64,000 bases of DNA, from NCBI GenBank assembly GCA_963830775.1, contig CAWHNT010000024.1, positions 186,001 through 250,000 of the forward strand, given 5' to 3'. Below, piece after piece: positions 56,049 to 64,000 of this stretch (position 1 is the stretch's first letter; each line of letters opens with the position of its first letter). The notes under the pieces were generated by a model that searched no databases, had not been told where the DNA came from, and was given only the letters and a program-made list of their open reading frames with translations. The DNA is from CAWHNT01 sp963830775 (GTDB lineage Bacteria; Pseudomonadota; Alphaproteobacteria; Geminicoccales; Geminicoccaceae). The translations under genes and the position numbers were made by a program.

Positions 56049-56879
56049 TCAGACGAGCTCGGCGGCCGGGAGCGGACGCGCGTAGCAGCCGAGCACCTGC
56101 ACGCGCAAGAGCCCGCCGCCGACCGCCCCCAGGGCTCCGCGCAGCGGAGGGCCGTCCTCGGTGAAGAAGCCGCCAATCTCGACCAGATGCCGGACGGTGC
56201 CTGCCTCGGGCTCCGAACGCAGGAGATGCCGCGACAGCCGTGGATCACTGCCGATCGGCACCTCGTCGGTCTCCAGCAGCAGAAGGGTGAGATCGTCGCC
56301 CGTGGACTCGGGCGGGAGCCGGGCCACCACGAATGCCTGGACCTGGTCCGGGTAGCTCGGAAGGGTCGCGAAGGGCAGGCGGGCCTGGACGCGCAAGGGA
56401 CCGTCGGCCAGGCCCAGCCACCATCGGTCGGCCTCGCCCGGCAGCGGCAGCACCGCCACCTGGGCTTGGCCCGCAGCGATCCGGCCCAGCGCCTCCTCGG
56501 CACTTTCCGCCCGCCTGATCGGGGTCAACGACCCGAAATGATCGCGCACGACGTCCCAGAGTTCGGGCTGGTCTTCAGGCACCACCACGCTGACCGCGAG
56601 CGACGATTGGACACGGGTCATGGCACCGAACAGCTCGCGCCACATCCGGGCCAGCGTCCCGCGCGGGAAACGGCCGGCGGCACGGGCGAGCAGCCGGCGC
56701 ATCACCGCGGCCTCCCGCCCCGGGCGGAGTGCCAGCCGGTGGTCGTCGGCCGACCGCTTCACGCGCGCGATCTCGGCGACCACGCTCAGCCGTTCGCTCA
56801 GGAGGTCGACGATGGTCTCGTCGATGCCGTCAACCTTCCGGCGAAGCTCCTCGAGCTCGCGCGCGGTCAAGGACGTCAT
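56049..56879 (-). CDS. Chorismate mutase (AroQ domain) with unusual C-terminal domain
   Basis: 276 aa. Residues 5-95 form an AroQ chorismate mutase: ELRRKVDGIDETIVDLLSER, VVAEIARVK and RPGREAAVMRRLL hold the expected Arg, Lys and Glu. The remaining 180 residues resemble a periplasmic-binding/prephenate-dehydratase-like fold (VVPEDQPELWDVVRDHFG and later GDDLTLLLLETDEVP), but I cannot find the TRF motif of active prephenate dehydratase. It lies 28 bases before hisC, so chorismate-to-prephenate conversion feeds TyrA/HisC. Confidence 0.83.
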   Translation of the reverse strand: MTSLTARELEELRRKVDGIDETIVDLLSERLSVVAEIARVKRSADDHRLALRPGREAAVMRRLLARAAGRFPRGTLARMWRELFGAMTRVQSSLAVSVVVPEDQPELWDVVRDHFGSLTPIRRAESAEEALGRIAAGQAQVAVLPLPGEADRWWLGLADGPLRVQARLPFATLPSYPDQVQAFVVARLPPESTGDDLTLLLLETDEVPIGSDPRLSRHLLRSEPEAGTVRHLVEIGGFFTEDGPPLRGALGAVGGGLLRVQVLGCYARPLPAAELV

Positions 56880-57059
56880 GGGTGCATGGCCATGGTTGGG
56901 ACGGCCCCCGGTGTAGCGGGCGAAGGTTCCGGCGGCAAACCCCCGCCGCGGGGCCTCGCCAACGTCGCGGTTGAGACCGGCCTTGTGCTAACAGGGTCGG
57001 GACCGCACCGAGGCGGCCAGGGACGAAACCGGGGTAGTGCAGCGTTGAGCGGCGGTGTG

Positions 57060-57527
57060 ATGATGCTGGCCGGGATGTCGGCCCTGATCCTGGCGCTGGT
57101 GCTCCTGGGCGTGCTGGCACGGATCTACGCCGATGCGGGCCTGCGGGTCTTCTACTGGCCCCGGCTCGAGCATGGCTACGAGCTGCAGCACGCGGCCCGG
57201 CTTGCCAGCATGCCCTGGTATCTCCTGATCTACCTTGCCGCGGTGAACGGGCTCGCCATCCTTCTCTTCGCGGTCGACCTGGGCGGCCGCCCGTCCGACG
57301 CCTACGGGTTCTGGTTCGCCGCCATGCTCCTGCCGATCCTCATGGTCCACCTGCTCGACTACCGGCACAGCCGCCTCGCGGCCCTGCTCACCATGCTCCT
57401 GGTCACGGCGGCCGCAGCCGGTCTCCTCTATCTCACGGGCTCCCTGGTCCCACTCCTCCTCACGGCCCCGATGCTGCTCTGGTCCTTCAACGGTGTCCGC
57501 GCCACCATCGCCGCCCGTGCCGGCTGA
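57060..57527 (+). CDS. Four-helix inner-membrane protein, unknown
   Basis: 155 aa from ATG 57060 (GTG 57057 and TTG 57045 are alternatives). Hydrophobic segments at about 2-20, 48-68, 78-95 and 102-145. A charged loop RIYADAGLRVFYWPRLEHGYE follows the first helix. No family recognised. Just upstream of tusA by 6 bases and perhaps co-transcribed. Confidence 0.65.
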   Translation: MMLAGMSALILALVLLGVLARIYADAGLRVFYWPRLEHGYELQHAARLASMPWYLLIYLAAVNGLAILLFAVDLGGRPSDAYGFWFAAMLLPILMVHLLDYRHSRLAALLTMLLVTAAAAGLLYLTGSLVPLLLTAPMLLWSFNGVRATIAARAG

Positions 57528-57533
57528 CCCCCG

Positions 57534-57773
57534 ATGACCGAGCGCCGCTACGACGCCCTGATCGACGCCCGCGGCCTGAGCTGCCCGATGCCCCTGGTGA
57601 AAGCCCGCCAGGCCCTCATGGTGCTCGACCCCGGTGCCACCGTCTGCGTGCTGGCCACCGACCCAGCCAGCCGCCGCGACTTCACCGACTTCACCGACGC
57701 CACCGGCCACAAGCTGATCGAGATCCGCGAGGAACAGGGCGTGCTCTGGCTTGTGGTCGAGAAGCGGGCCTGA
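57534..57773 (+). CDS. tusA: TusA-family sulfurtransferase
   Basis: 79 aa. RGLSCPMPLVKARQAL places the sulfur-carrying Cys17 in the CPxP motif, and VLATDPASRRDFTDFTDATGH completes the fold. TusA relays persulfide sulfur for tRNA thiolation, molybdenum cofactor or other pathways. Full length. Confidence 0.93.
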   Translation: MTERRYDALIDARGLSCPMPLVKARQALMVLDPGATVCVLATDPASRRDFTDFTDATGHKLIEIREEQGVLWLVVEKRA

Positions 57774-57779
57774 CCGGCC

Positions 57780-58154
57780 TTACCGGATCGCCTTCGCCCC
57801 AAGCTGGGCGATCGCCTGCCGCAGCTGGTCCAGCCCGGCATCATAGTCATGCGCCATGCAGGCACTCCTGCCGGCACCCGCCTGGCCGGAGGCCGCCTTG
57901 CCCACGTTCTCGTCCAGCTTCTGCTTCGCCGTCGGCGCCGTCAGCGCCACGAGCGTGTCCCCGAACTGCTGGCTCAGCGTCGCACAGCTCACCGCCTTGG
58001 CGATGTCGACCTGCTTATCGGCCGCAGGATCCGCTAGATTGACCTGTGCAGCTGGCACGGGTGCGGCCGGCTCGGCAGTCGGTGGGGGGTTCTGCTGGGC
58101 GAATGCGTGACCGTGCACAGAGACAAGAGCAAGAAGGGCAAGAAGCGGTCTCAC
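57780..58154 (-). CDS. Small exported Ala/Pro-rich protein
   Basis: 124 aa with a signal peptide (MRPLLALLALVSVHGHAFA). A Pro/Ala linker precedes a helical C-terminal part with two Cys (AVSCATLSQQ, RSACMAHDYD) that may form a disulfide. No recognised domain. Convergent with tusA. Confidence 0.6.
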   Translation of the reverse strand: MRPLLALLALVSVHGHAFAQQNPPPTAEPAAPVPAAQVNLADPAADKQVDIAKAVSCATLSQQFGDTLVALTAPTAKQKLDENVGKAASGQAGAGRSACMAHDYDAGLDQLRQAIAQLGAKAIR

Positions 58155-58849
58155 CGTGGCGGCCTTCCGAAATCACTCCAATGCCGCGACTCTGCCGCGG
58201 GCGCCCACGCAAGGCAAGGCCCATCCACTGGCCGAACGGTCTTCGAGCATGTCTCAGCAAGCGTAGTTTGGGTGGCATTATCGGTACTCGTGATGAAGGC
58301 TCGTTCGTACCGCGATTATCGTCCCTGATCGAGCCGCACGGCTGCGGCGACAGCTTCCCTCGTCTGCGGCGGTCGGAGTGGAGATTATCAATCGTGGCGC
58401 AGAGATGACACGGGAAACAGGCAACGGCGGATAAAGTCATTCCAATTGGGCCGAGTCCTGGCCTGGGGCTTCCGGACTTGCCGATCTGCGCCGGCAGGAC
58501 TGCGGTGATAGCGGCCAGCTGTCCGGCTTGGGCAACAAGGACGTCCAAGACGCGGTCCGGTGGCCGGGCTGGCACCAAGGGGACAGTACGAGAGGAAGCG
58601 AAGGCAAGAGCGGCGAGGTTTGTTCGTCGACATCTGAGCGGGTGGCCGCCGATCGGGCGTGCTGTTCCTGGACACGCGGGGCGGCCGAGGCAGGGCGGCG
58701 TAGCGATAAACTTCGAACATTTGTAGTAATTTGGCCTGCCATGAGAATTGGCGTGACACGCTGACCTGGATGATGCTCTTTCCCAGCGATCGCTACTTCT
58801 GATAAGGTTGATCCAGGACCGCGGCTTGGCAGAGGCGGGGGAGCTTTGC
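58155..58849. other. Gene-poor accessory stretch
   Basis: No gene recognised on either strand. Several patches (58255-58320, 58380-58440, 58690-58760) are clearly richer in A+T than the surrounding genes. Together with the truncated IS110 downstream this looks like a degraded island. Confidence 0.4.
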
Positions 58850-59253
58850 CGGACCGCTCTGTTTTGAGGAGGCACTTGATCGTGCAAAGCCCGAGTCCGG
58901 TGCAGCCGGCCCAGACGGGCGTCGACCGCAGCCTGCAGGCTCAAGAGCTGGTCCAACCCCTCCTCGGCTGTCGATCCGGTACGTGCCAGCACGGTCGTAG
59001 TCCCGCCGAGATCGGCCACAACCTCGCCGTCGCTGGCAAAGACGTTGGCCGTCTGGCCGACAGCAAGGGCAAGCTTCCCGAGCGGACCCACGAGCGTGCT
59101 TGCGCCTGCCTTGGCGCGGACCTTCACCGCCCAGTCGATAGGCAGTGAGCCCGCAGTCGGGATCTCGACGGTCACGCTGGCCGTGAGCGTCACCAGGCTG
59201 TCGTCGGCGTAAAGGGCAGTGTTCGTGCCGACCGAGCGGGCGCGTCCGGGCAT
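58850..59253 (-). CDS. Hypothetical beta-rich protein, 3' end unclear
   Basis: From ATG at 59253 the first 100 or so codons look coding (NTALYADDSLVTLTASVTVE, TLVGPLGKLALAVGQTANVF, SDGEVVADLGGTTTVLA), then ending with a helix EEGLDQLLSLQAAVDARLGR. Beyond about 58920 the frame stays open to 58015 but its composition no longer resembles protein. Possibly a phage or island structural protein, truncated or frameshifted; no family recognised. Confidence 0.4.
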
Positions 59254-59356
59254 CCTGGGTCTCTCCGTCTGAGGCGATGGTTCAGATTATATTCCTACTA
59301 AACTTCTCCCTCAACCAGAAGGCGATTTCACGCCCGTCATCTTACTGAGTTGGCGA

Positions 59357-59550
59357 GTGGGCTGTCGCCCACGGGCAACACTGCTCCGATCGCACCCGTG
59401 AACGCGACACCGGACAACACGCTTGCCGCCCTCTTCTCTTCATCCATCCTTTCGCATACCCCACCCTACCGCCCGCCCTCCGGGCAGGCTCCGGCTCGGC
59501 GCGGCACCTCCTCCACACGGCATGATTGCGCCTTCGGACCGGCGGTCCGA
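59357..59550 (+). ncRNA. Hairpin-rich leader of truncated IS110 element 3 (candidate)
   Basis: Three perfect hairpins precede the transposase: GTGGGC-TGTC-GCCCAC (59357-59372), GCCCG-CCCTC-CGGGC (59471-59485) and TCGGACC-GGC-GGTCCGA (59534-59550). The last ends 35 bases before the GTG start. Position and structure are what a bridge-RNA-coding end would show; which part belongs to the element is unknown. Confidence 0.3.
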
Positions 59551-59585
59551 CGCTTCTGGCGCTCACGCAGCTGAGGAGAGAGGAC

Positions 59586-60369
59586 GTGACCACCTACGCA
59601 GGCCTGGATGTAGCGCTGGAGACGGTGGCGATCTGCGTGCTGGATGAGGCCGGCCGGGTCGTGTGGCGCGGCAAGTGTGCGGCCGAGCCCGAGATCATAG
59701 CCCGGCTGCTGGCGGAGCGGGCCCAGGGGCTCGTGCGCACCGTGCTGGAGAGCGGCTCGCTCTCGGGCTGGCTGCAATCGCGAGCTCAAGCGTCGCGGCA
59801 TGCCGGTGGTCTGCATCGACGCGCGCCATGCCAAGGCCGTGCTGATGCAGCGGATGAACAAGACTGACGCCATCGACGCCCAAGGCCTGGCCGAGCTCGC
59901 CCGGGTCGGCTGGTTCAGGGTGGTGCAGCCGAAGAGCGAGCCGGCCCAACTTGTCGCCACCCTGATCACCAGCCGCGCCAACCTGATCAAGATGCGGGCC
60001 GACCTCGTCAACCAGATCCGCGGCCTGCTCAAGCCGTTCGGGCTGCGCCCCGGCAAGCTGCAGGGCCCAAGGCTCATGCTCCGCATCCGCGAGCTGGTCG
60101 CCGGCCAGGGCCTGCTGCAGGAGGTGATCGAGCGGCTGATAGCGCTCTGGGACGATCTGAGGCGGCAGATCGCAGCCCTGCACGAGCGGCTCCTGGCGAT
60201 CGTCGAGGAGGACGCGGCCTGCGGGCGGCTCCTGACCATCCCCGGCATCGGACCGGTCACCGCTCTTGCCTTCAGGGCCGCGATCGATTGGCCCGACCGG
60301 TTCAGAAATGCCCGGGCGGTCGGCGCCTGGGCCGGTGGGATGAACCGTTCCTTGCTTATAGGACTATAA
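59586..60369 (+). pseudogene. IS110-family transposase (element 3), frameshifted and 3'-truncated
   Basis: GTG 59586 follows GAGAGG. The first frame has TYAGLDVALETVAIC and LESGSLSGWLQ; a one-base change near 59780 leads to RGMPVVCIDARHAK, NKTDAIDAQGLAEL and TIPGIGPVTALAFRAAI. After AVGAWAG (about 60338) the rest of the C-terminal domain, including the Ser-containing part, is missing and the frame stops at 60369. An inactive remnant, distinct from elements 1 and 2. Confidence 0.85.
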
Positions 60370-60387
60370 TCTGATACAGGTCCGCCC

Positions 60388-61505
60388 ATGGTTACCCCCC
60401 ACGCCATCTCGGCCTTCCCGTCCGAGCCTCCGCCGCCCCGCGGGCCGGAGCCGGAGGACCGGCCGACTCCGCGGCAGGAGCTGATCGCAGCCCAGCTCCT
60501 GGGCCGGGGCGAGCCGCTGCCGGTAGCGGCGCGGATGGCCGGCCTGGGCCCGAGCAGCTGGAGCGCCTCTGCCCCGAGCCGGGCTTCCGGGAATTGCGGG
60601 AGCATTGCGACGCCGCCCTCGCCCGCCCGGTCGAGGAGCGCCGGGCCCGGCTCGAGGGCCTGTTCCATCTGGCGCTCGAGCACGCTTTGGCCGAGGGCCG
60701 GGTCGGCGCCATCGCCGCCGCCATGCGCCTCCTTGGCTTGGTGGCACCGCGCCCTCCTGGCGGAGGGCGGGGCGGCGAGGCGAAGGGTGCCGGCGAGGAG
60801 CCGCTGCCTTCGGGCGAGCGCTGGGGTCTGGTGCCGCACGGCGAGCATGGCTGGCCTACGCCCGACGGCAGGCCGGCCATGCCCGGCCGCGAGCTCGACG
60901 TGATCGACGCCGCTGGCGGGCCGGCCCGGATCCTGGGGGCCTTCGAGTTCGTGGCCTACGGCAACGACGTGGTCGATAGTTTCGACCGGATGGCACCCGA
61001 CGAGGTCCACAAGTTCAATGTCCTGGCCTACCCGGGAGGCGGGCTGCAGTGGGACCCGGTCACCCGCACGCTCTGGCACTGGCAGGGCAACGAGCCCGCC
61101 GACGCCTTTCTCCCGCCCGAGCAGCGCGCCGCGAAGGAGGCGGCCGCACGGCTGGCCGAGCCCATACCGGCCGCCCCGCCGAAGTCGAAGCCCGAGGCTC
61201 CGGCCCCAGAACCGCCGACCGAGCGCCAGCTCCTGAAGGCCCGCCTGGACCGCCTGCTCGCGACCGGGATGGCGACCAGCCCCGAGGATGTCGATCTGGC
61301 CGAGGCCATGTGCGCCGAGCTCTGGCCGAACTGGCCGCGTTACGTGGGCCCGATTGATCCCTGGCACGTCCGCGACGTGCTGCGCCAGACCCGGCTCACG
61401 CCCGGCGACCTCGCCCGCCTCGGCGGCGAGGCCTGCTCCCGCCCGCAGGTGCAGCACGGCCGCAGGCGCCGACAGCCCGCCCGGCCGCGCTCGCCCCCGT
61501 CATGA
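60388..61505 (+). CDS. Unknown protein, frameshifted, possibly phage or island related
   Basis: ATG 60388 gives RPTPRQELIAAQLLGRGEPL and AARMAGLG; a one-base change near 60545 leads to EQLERLCPEPGFRELREHCD and LEGLFHLALEHALAEGRVG, so the N-terminus is a helix-turn-helix-like helical domain of the sort seen in small terminases. The middle (GPARILGAFEFVAYGNDVVD, LQWDPVTRTLWHWQGNEP) and C-terminal part (PIDPWHVRDVLRQTRLTPG) match no family I know. Its stop overlaps the GT4 start (ATGA). Confidence 0.5.
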
Positions 61506-62665
61506 CCGGGCAGGGCGCTTGCACCGGGAGCGGTCGGGACCGCGTGCTGTTCTGCTCGCTGTCGATCGAGCCGGGTGCCGGCGGCATGCAGCGCTTCGAC
61601 CGGCGGGTCGTGGACGTGCTGCTCGCACGCGCCGGAGACGGTACCGGAGCCCATCCGCTGGTGCATGTCCTCTTCGATCACCCGGGGCCCGGGAATGGAG
61701 GGCAGGAGGAGCCAGGCGTCCGGCGCTTCGGCCGCGCCCACCTGCGCTTCCTGCGGGAGAGCCTGAACAGCATCCGGCGCGGGCCGGGGACGCTCCTGCT
61801 CGGCCACATCCTCTTCCTGCCGCTGGCGGTCATGGCGCGTGTCCTCCGCCCGCAGCTGCGCGTGGTCCTGTTCGTGCACGGGATCGAAGTCTGGGGTGGA
61901 CCCGGCCGGCACCGCAGGCGCTGGTACGAGCCCATCCTGCTGCGGCTCGCGGTCGATCAGGTGATCGCGGTCAGCACCTACACGGCGGACATCATTGCGG
62001 CGCGGTTCGCCTTTCCCCGGCAGCGCATCGCGGTCCTGCCGAACGCCGTCGATCCACTACCCGTCCCCGCGACGGCCGAACGCAATGGGCCGCCGGTCGT
62101 GCTCGTGGTGGCGCGGCTGGACCTGCTCGACCGGGCCAAGAACGTCGATCAGGTGATCCGGGCGGTAGCAGCATTGGCGCAGGAGGTCCCGGCGATCCGG
62201 CTCGAGATCGTCGGCGACGGTGCCCTCCGTCCGGAGCTCGAGCGCCTGGCGCATGCCCTGGGCATCGAGCGCAGCGTGGACTTCCTCGGCCGGGTGGACG
62301 ATGCGGCGCTGGATGCCGCCTACCGGCGCGCCCGCGTCTTCGCCCTGCCGTCCGCGAAGGAGGGCTTCGGCATCGTCTACCTGGAGGCCTGGCAGCGGGG
62401 CCTGCCGGTCATCGGGGCAGCCGCGGGCGGCGTGCCCGAGGTGGTGAGCTCCGGCGAGGATGGGCTTCTGGTGAGCCCCGGCGATCTCGACGGCCTGATC
62501 GAGGCGCTGCGTGCGCTCCTGTCCGATCCTGCCCGTGCGCGTCGCTACGCCGAAGCCGGGATGCGCAAGGTCGAGAGCCGCTATCTCCACCGGCACTTCG
62601 AGGCCCGCCTGAGCGGCCTGCTGGACGGCCTGTCCGGTTCCGCAGTCGACGGGAACGAGCGGTGA
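61502..62665 (+). CDS. Glycosyltransferase family 4
   Basis: 387 aa from ATG 61502, overlapping the preceding stop. GT-B fold: N-terminal GGMQRFDRRVVDVLLA, LFVHGIEVWGG, AVSTYTADII, then C-terminal VARLDLLDRAKNVDQVIRAV, VGDGALRPELE and the donor-binding AKEGFGIVYLEAWQRG with the E-x7-E pair. Probably transfers a nucleotide-activated sugar to a lipid or polysaccharide acceptor. Acceptor unknown. Convergent with the arylsulfotransferase gene. Confidence 0.9.
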   Translation: MTGQGACTGSGRDRVLFCSLSIEPGAGGMQRFDRRVVDVLLARAGDGTGAHPLVHVLFDHPGPGNGGQEEPGVRRFGRAHLRFLRESLNSIRRGPGTLLLGHILFLPLAVMARVLRPQLRVVLFVHGIEVWGGPGRHRRRWYEPILLRLAVDQVIAVSTYTADIIAARFAFPRQRIAVLPNAVDPLPVPATAERNGPPVVLVVARLDLLDRAKNVDQVIRAVAALAQEVPAIRLEIVGDGALRPELERLAHALGIERSVDFLGRVDDAALDAAYRRARVFALPSAKEGFGIVYLEAWQRGLPVIGAAAGGVPEVVSSGEDGLLVSPGDLDGLIEALRALLSDPARARRYAEAGMRKVESRYLHRHFEARLSGLLDGLSGSAVDGNER

Positions 62666-62667
62666 TC

Positions 62668-63993
62668 TCAGTCACACGCCTGGCCGAGGAAGCCGACCCG
62701 GTCGTCCGGCACCCGGTCGGCCTGGGTCACGTAGCCGGCGAGGCCTTGGCCGAGCCCGTTGATCCACTCCCAGACGATCCGGCCGCCTTCCGCCTCGCGC
62801 GCGACCTCGAACACCCGGCCGGCCTGGGCCTCGGTGACCAGGACGTTGCCGTTCGGCAGCTTCTGCTGCTTGCCGCGGGAGTCGGTGTAGAACGGCGCCC
62901 GCTCGGAGCCGGCATAGGTCCACACCACCTGCCGCGTCGTCGGGTCGATCTCCAGGATCCGGCTGTAGCCGAACTCGCGTTGCGGGCCGCCCTTGCGGTT
63001 GTCGAAGACCAGGATGTGGCCGTTGGGCAGGAAGTCCGGGTCGTGCTGGCGCAGGAACGGGCCGGTCATCCACCACTTGACCAGAAGTGTCTCCCGGTCG
63101 AGCACGGCGATCATGTCCAGGTTGCGGATCGAGACCATGACGTCGCCGGCCGCGAAGAGCGGGAATGCGGCCGCCATGTCGTCGCGCAGCACCTCGACAT
63201 CGTTGAGGTGCATCGGGTCCTCGGTGTGGCCGAGGCGCGGGTTGTCGAGCCCGTTGCCGTAGAGCACGCCCTCGAGCCCGCTCGCGAGCATCCGCTCCAG
63301 GAGCGAGGTCTCGGACACGACCTGCCCCTCGGGGCTGACGCGAAGGATCAGCTCCTCCCACAGCCAGCCGCCCTCCCCGACGCGCACGCCTGGAAGGCCC
63401 GGGCCCGGCTGGGTCAGGCGTCGCCAGGCCGGGACCAGCACCTCACCTGTGGGCAGCACGTCGACGGCGTGGTGGGTCCTGGCCGGCACGCGCCAGAGGA
63501 CGCGGGCGCAGCGGTCCATCTTCACCGTGCCCAGGCCTTCGAAGCTCATGACCACGGCACCGTCGGGGAGCAGCACGGCACCGTGCACGGAGACGTCGAA
63601 GTCCGGCGGGACGACATCCAGATGCGCAGGTTCGGGCCATGCCTCGCTGAAGGCGAGCCGCCACTCGTGCTCGACCGTACCGTGGAGGTCGATCAGGAAG
63701 GCGTGGAACTGCCCGTCGCGGTAGGCGGTGACGAAGGTGTGGCCGGGGTAGATCGCCGCCGGGTCGAGGACCGTAGCACCGCCGGCCCGGTCGGTGGGCA
63801 CGGCGTACTTGGATCGGATCCGCAGATAGTGGCGCCAGTTCCTGCCCCAGTCGCGCGCCGCCTCGGCCGCGGCGTGAACCACGCCGGAAGGGGAGAGGCG
63901 GAACTCGGCAACGATCATCCCGAGCGTGAAGGCAAGCACTGCCACGCCCAGGACGACGGACAGCCTTGCCCAGTCCCGCGGCTGCAGGCTCAA
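62668..63993 (-). CDS. Arylsulfotransferase-family (ASST) membrane-anchored protein
   Basis: 441 aa from TTG at 63993; the frame is open to the window edge, so the true start may lie outside. An N-terminal membrane anchor (LSVVLGVAVLAFTLGMIV) is followed by a beta-propeller with HLDVVPPDFDVSVHGAVLLP, ARTHHAVDVLPTGEVLVPAW, MHLNDVEVL and HDPDFLPNGHILVFDNRKGG. Conserved His in THHAVD and QHDPDFLPNGH fit the Arylsulfotran_2 family. Whether it transfers sulfate or only shares the fold is unknown. Confidence 0.82.
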   Translation of the reverse strand: MSLQPRDWARLSVVLGVAVLAFTLGMIVAEFRLSPSGVVHAAAEAARDWGRNWRHYLRIRSKYAVPTDRAGGATVLDPAAIYPGHTFVTAYRDGQFHAFLIDLHGTVEHEWRLAFSEAWPEPAHLDVVPPDFDVSVHGAVLLPDGAVVMSFEGLGTVKMDRCARVLWRVPARTHHAVDVLPTGEVLVPAWRRLTQPGPGLPGVRVGEGGWLWEELILRVSPEGQVVSETSLLERMLASGLEGVLYGNGLDNPRLGHTEDPMHLNDVEVLRDDMAAAFPLFAAGDVMVSIRNLDMIAVLDRETLLVKWWMTGPFLRQHDPDFLPNGHILVFDNRKGGPQREFGYSRILEIDPTTRQVVWTYAGSERAPFYTDSRGKQQKLPNGNVLVTEAQAGRVFEVAREAEGGRIVWEWINGLGQGLAGYVTQADRVPDDRVGFLGQACD

Positions 63994-64000
63994 CCGATCG

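Noticed and set aside
60352..60370. TTGCTT and TATAAT as a promoter for the unknown gene at 60388
   Set aside because: The two hexamers are only 7 bases apart, far from the 16-18 required. The TATAAT alone is not enough.
59466..61457. A 663-codon minus-strand frame across IS110 element 3 and the unknown gene
   Set aside because: Opposite strand of IS110 coding sequence with clear transposase motifs; no domain in the antisense translation.

Overview
This is a GC-rich window (about 70 % G+C by eye, strongly GC3-biased genes) from an alphaproteobacterium. The gene set fits the Rhodospirillales/Geminicoccales side of the class: SmoEFGK-type polyol ABC transporter with mannitol and sorbitol dehydrogenases, EutB/EutC, HWE-type histidine kinase, a TTQ amine dehydrogenase with MauE/MauD, and a chorismate mutase-HisC-TyrA block. 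The taxon is inferred; there is no rRNA or marker gene here. I saw no tRNA, rRNA or CRISPR array.

Layout. 1-560: remains of a beta-helix polysaccharide lyase. 670-3812 (minus): hemerythrin-like protein, beta-lactamase-fold serine hydrolase, PhoD-like phosphatase. 4151-8264 (plus): Ku and a three-domain LigD (non-homologous end joining), then an MNT/HEPN toxin-antitoxin pair; two DnaA-box-like repeats precede ku. 8410-9390: HWE sensor kinase. 9449-11423 (minus): EutC and EutB. 11744-12985: a nucleotidyltransferase. 13147-20613 (plus): a complete polyol catabolic operon (binding protein, two permeases, ATPase, mannitol 2-dehydrogenase, two SDRs). 20712-24092: a glycosyltransferase followed by two tandem IS110-family elements. 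24486-31469: a methyltransferase, an ExbB-ExbD-TonB energy-transduction operon and a tripartite tricarboxylate transporter operon (tctCBA). 31510-34603: a TerC remnant and several small genes (thioesterase, cupin, CreA, lipoprotein).

34620-41453: M28 peptidase, an IS630 element lying directly upstream of it, a GMC dehydrogenase with its Tat-exported small subunit, a glyoxalase and a multicopper oxidase. 42233-45593 (minus): a compact TTQ amine dehydrogenase operon mauB-E-D-A plus a monohaem cytochrome c, without mauG, mauF or amicyanin. 45696-51474: an orphan OmpR-type regulator divergent from an alginate-synthase-like Alg8/Alg44 pair, then a cyclopropane-fatty-acid synthase and an alpha/beta hydrolase. 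51483-52743: Uma2 and HigBA. 52795-56879 (minus): flavin reductase, ChaC, TyrA, HisC and chorismate mutase. 57060-58154: a membrane protein, TusA and a small secreted protein. 58155-60369: a gene-poor accessory patch ending in a truncated IS110. 60388-63993: an unknown protein, a GT4 glycosyltransferase and an arylsulfotransferase-family protein.

A general caution: at least a dozen otherwise well-preserved genes (polS, tonB, tctA, mauB, hisC, higA, cupin, flavin reductase and others) need exactly one or two single-base frame changes to read through. This density in core genes points to assembly or read errors more than to gene decay, so I annotate most of them as genes with a stated frameshift. 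The IS630 frameshift is different: it has a slippery heptamer and a hairpin and may be programmed.
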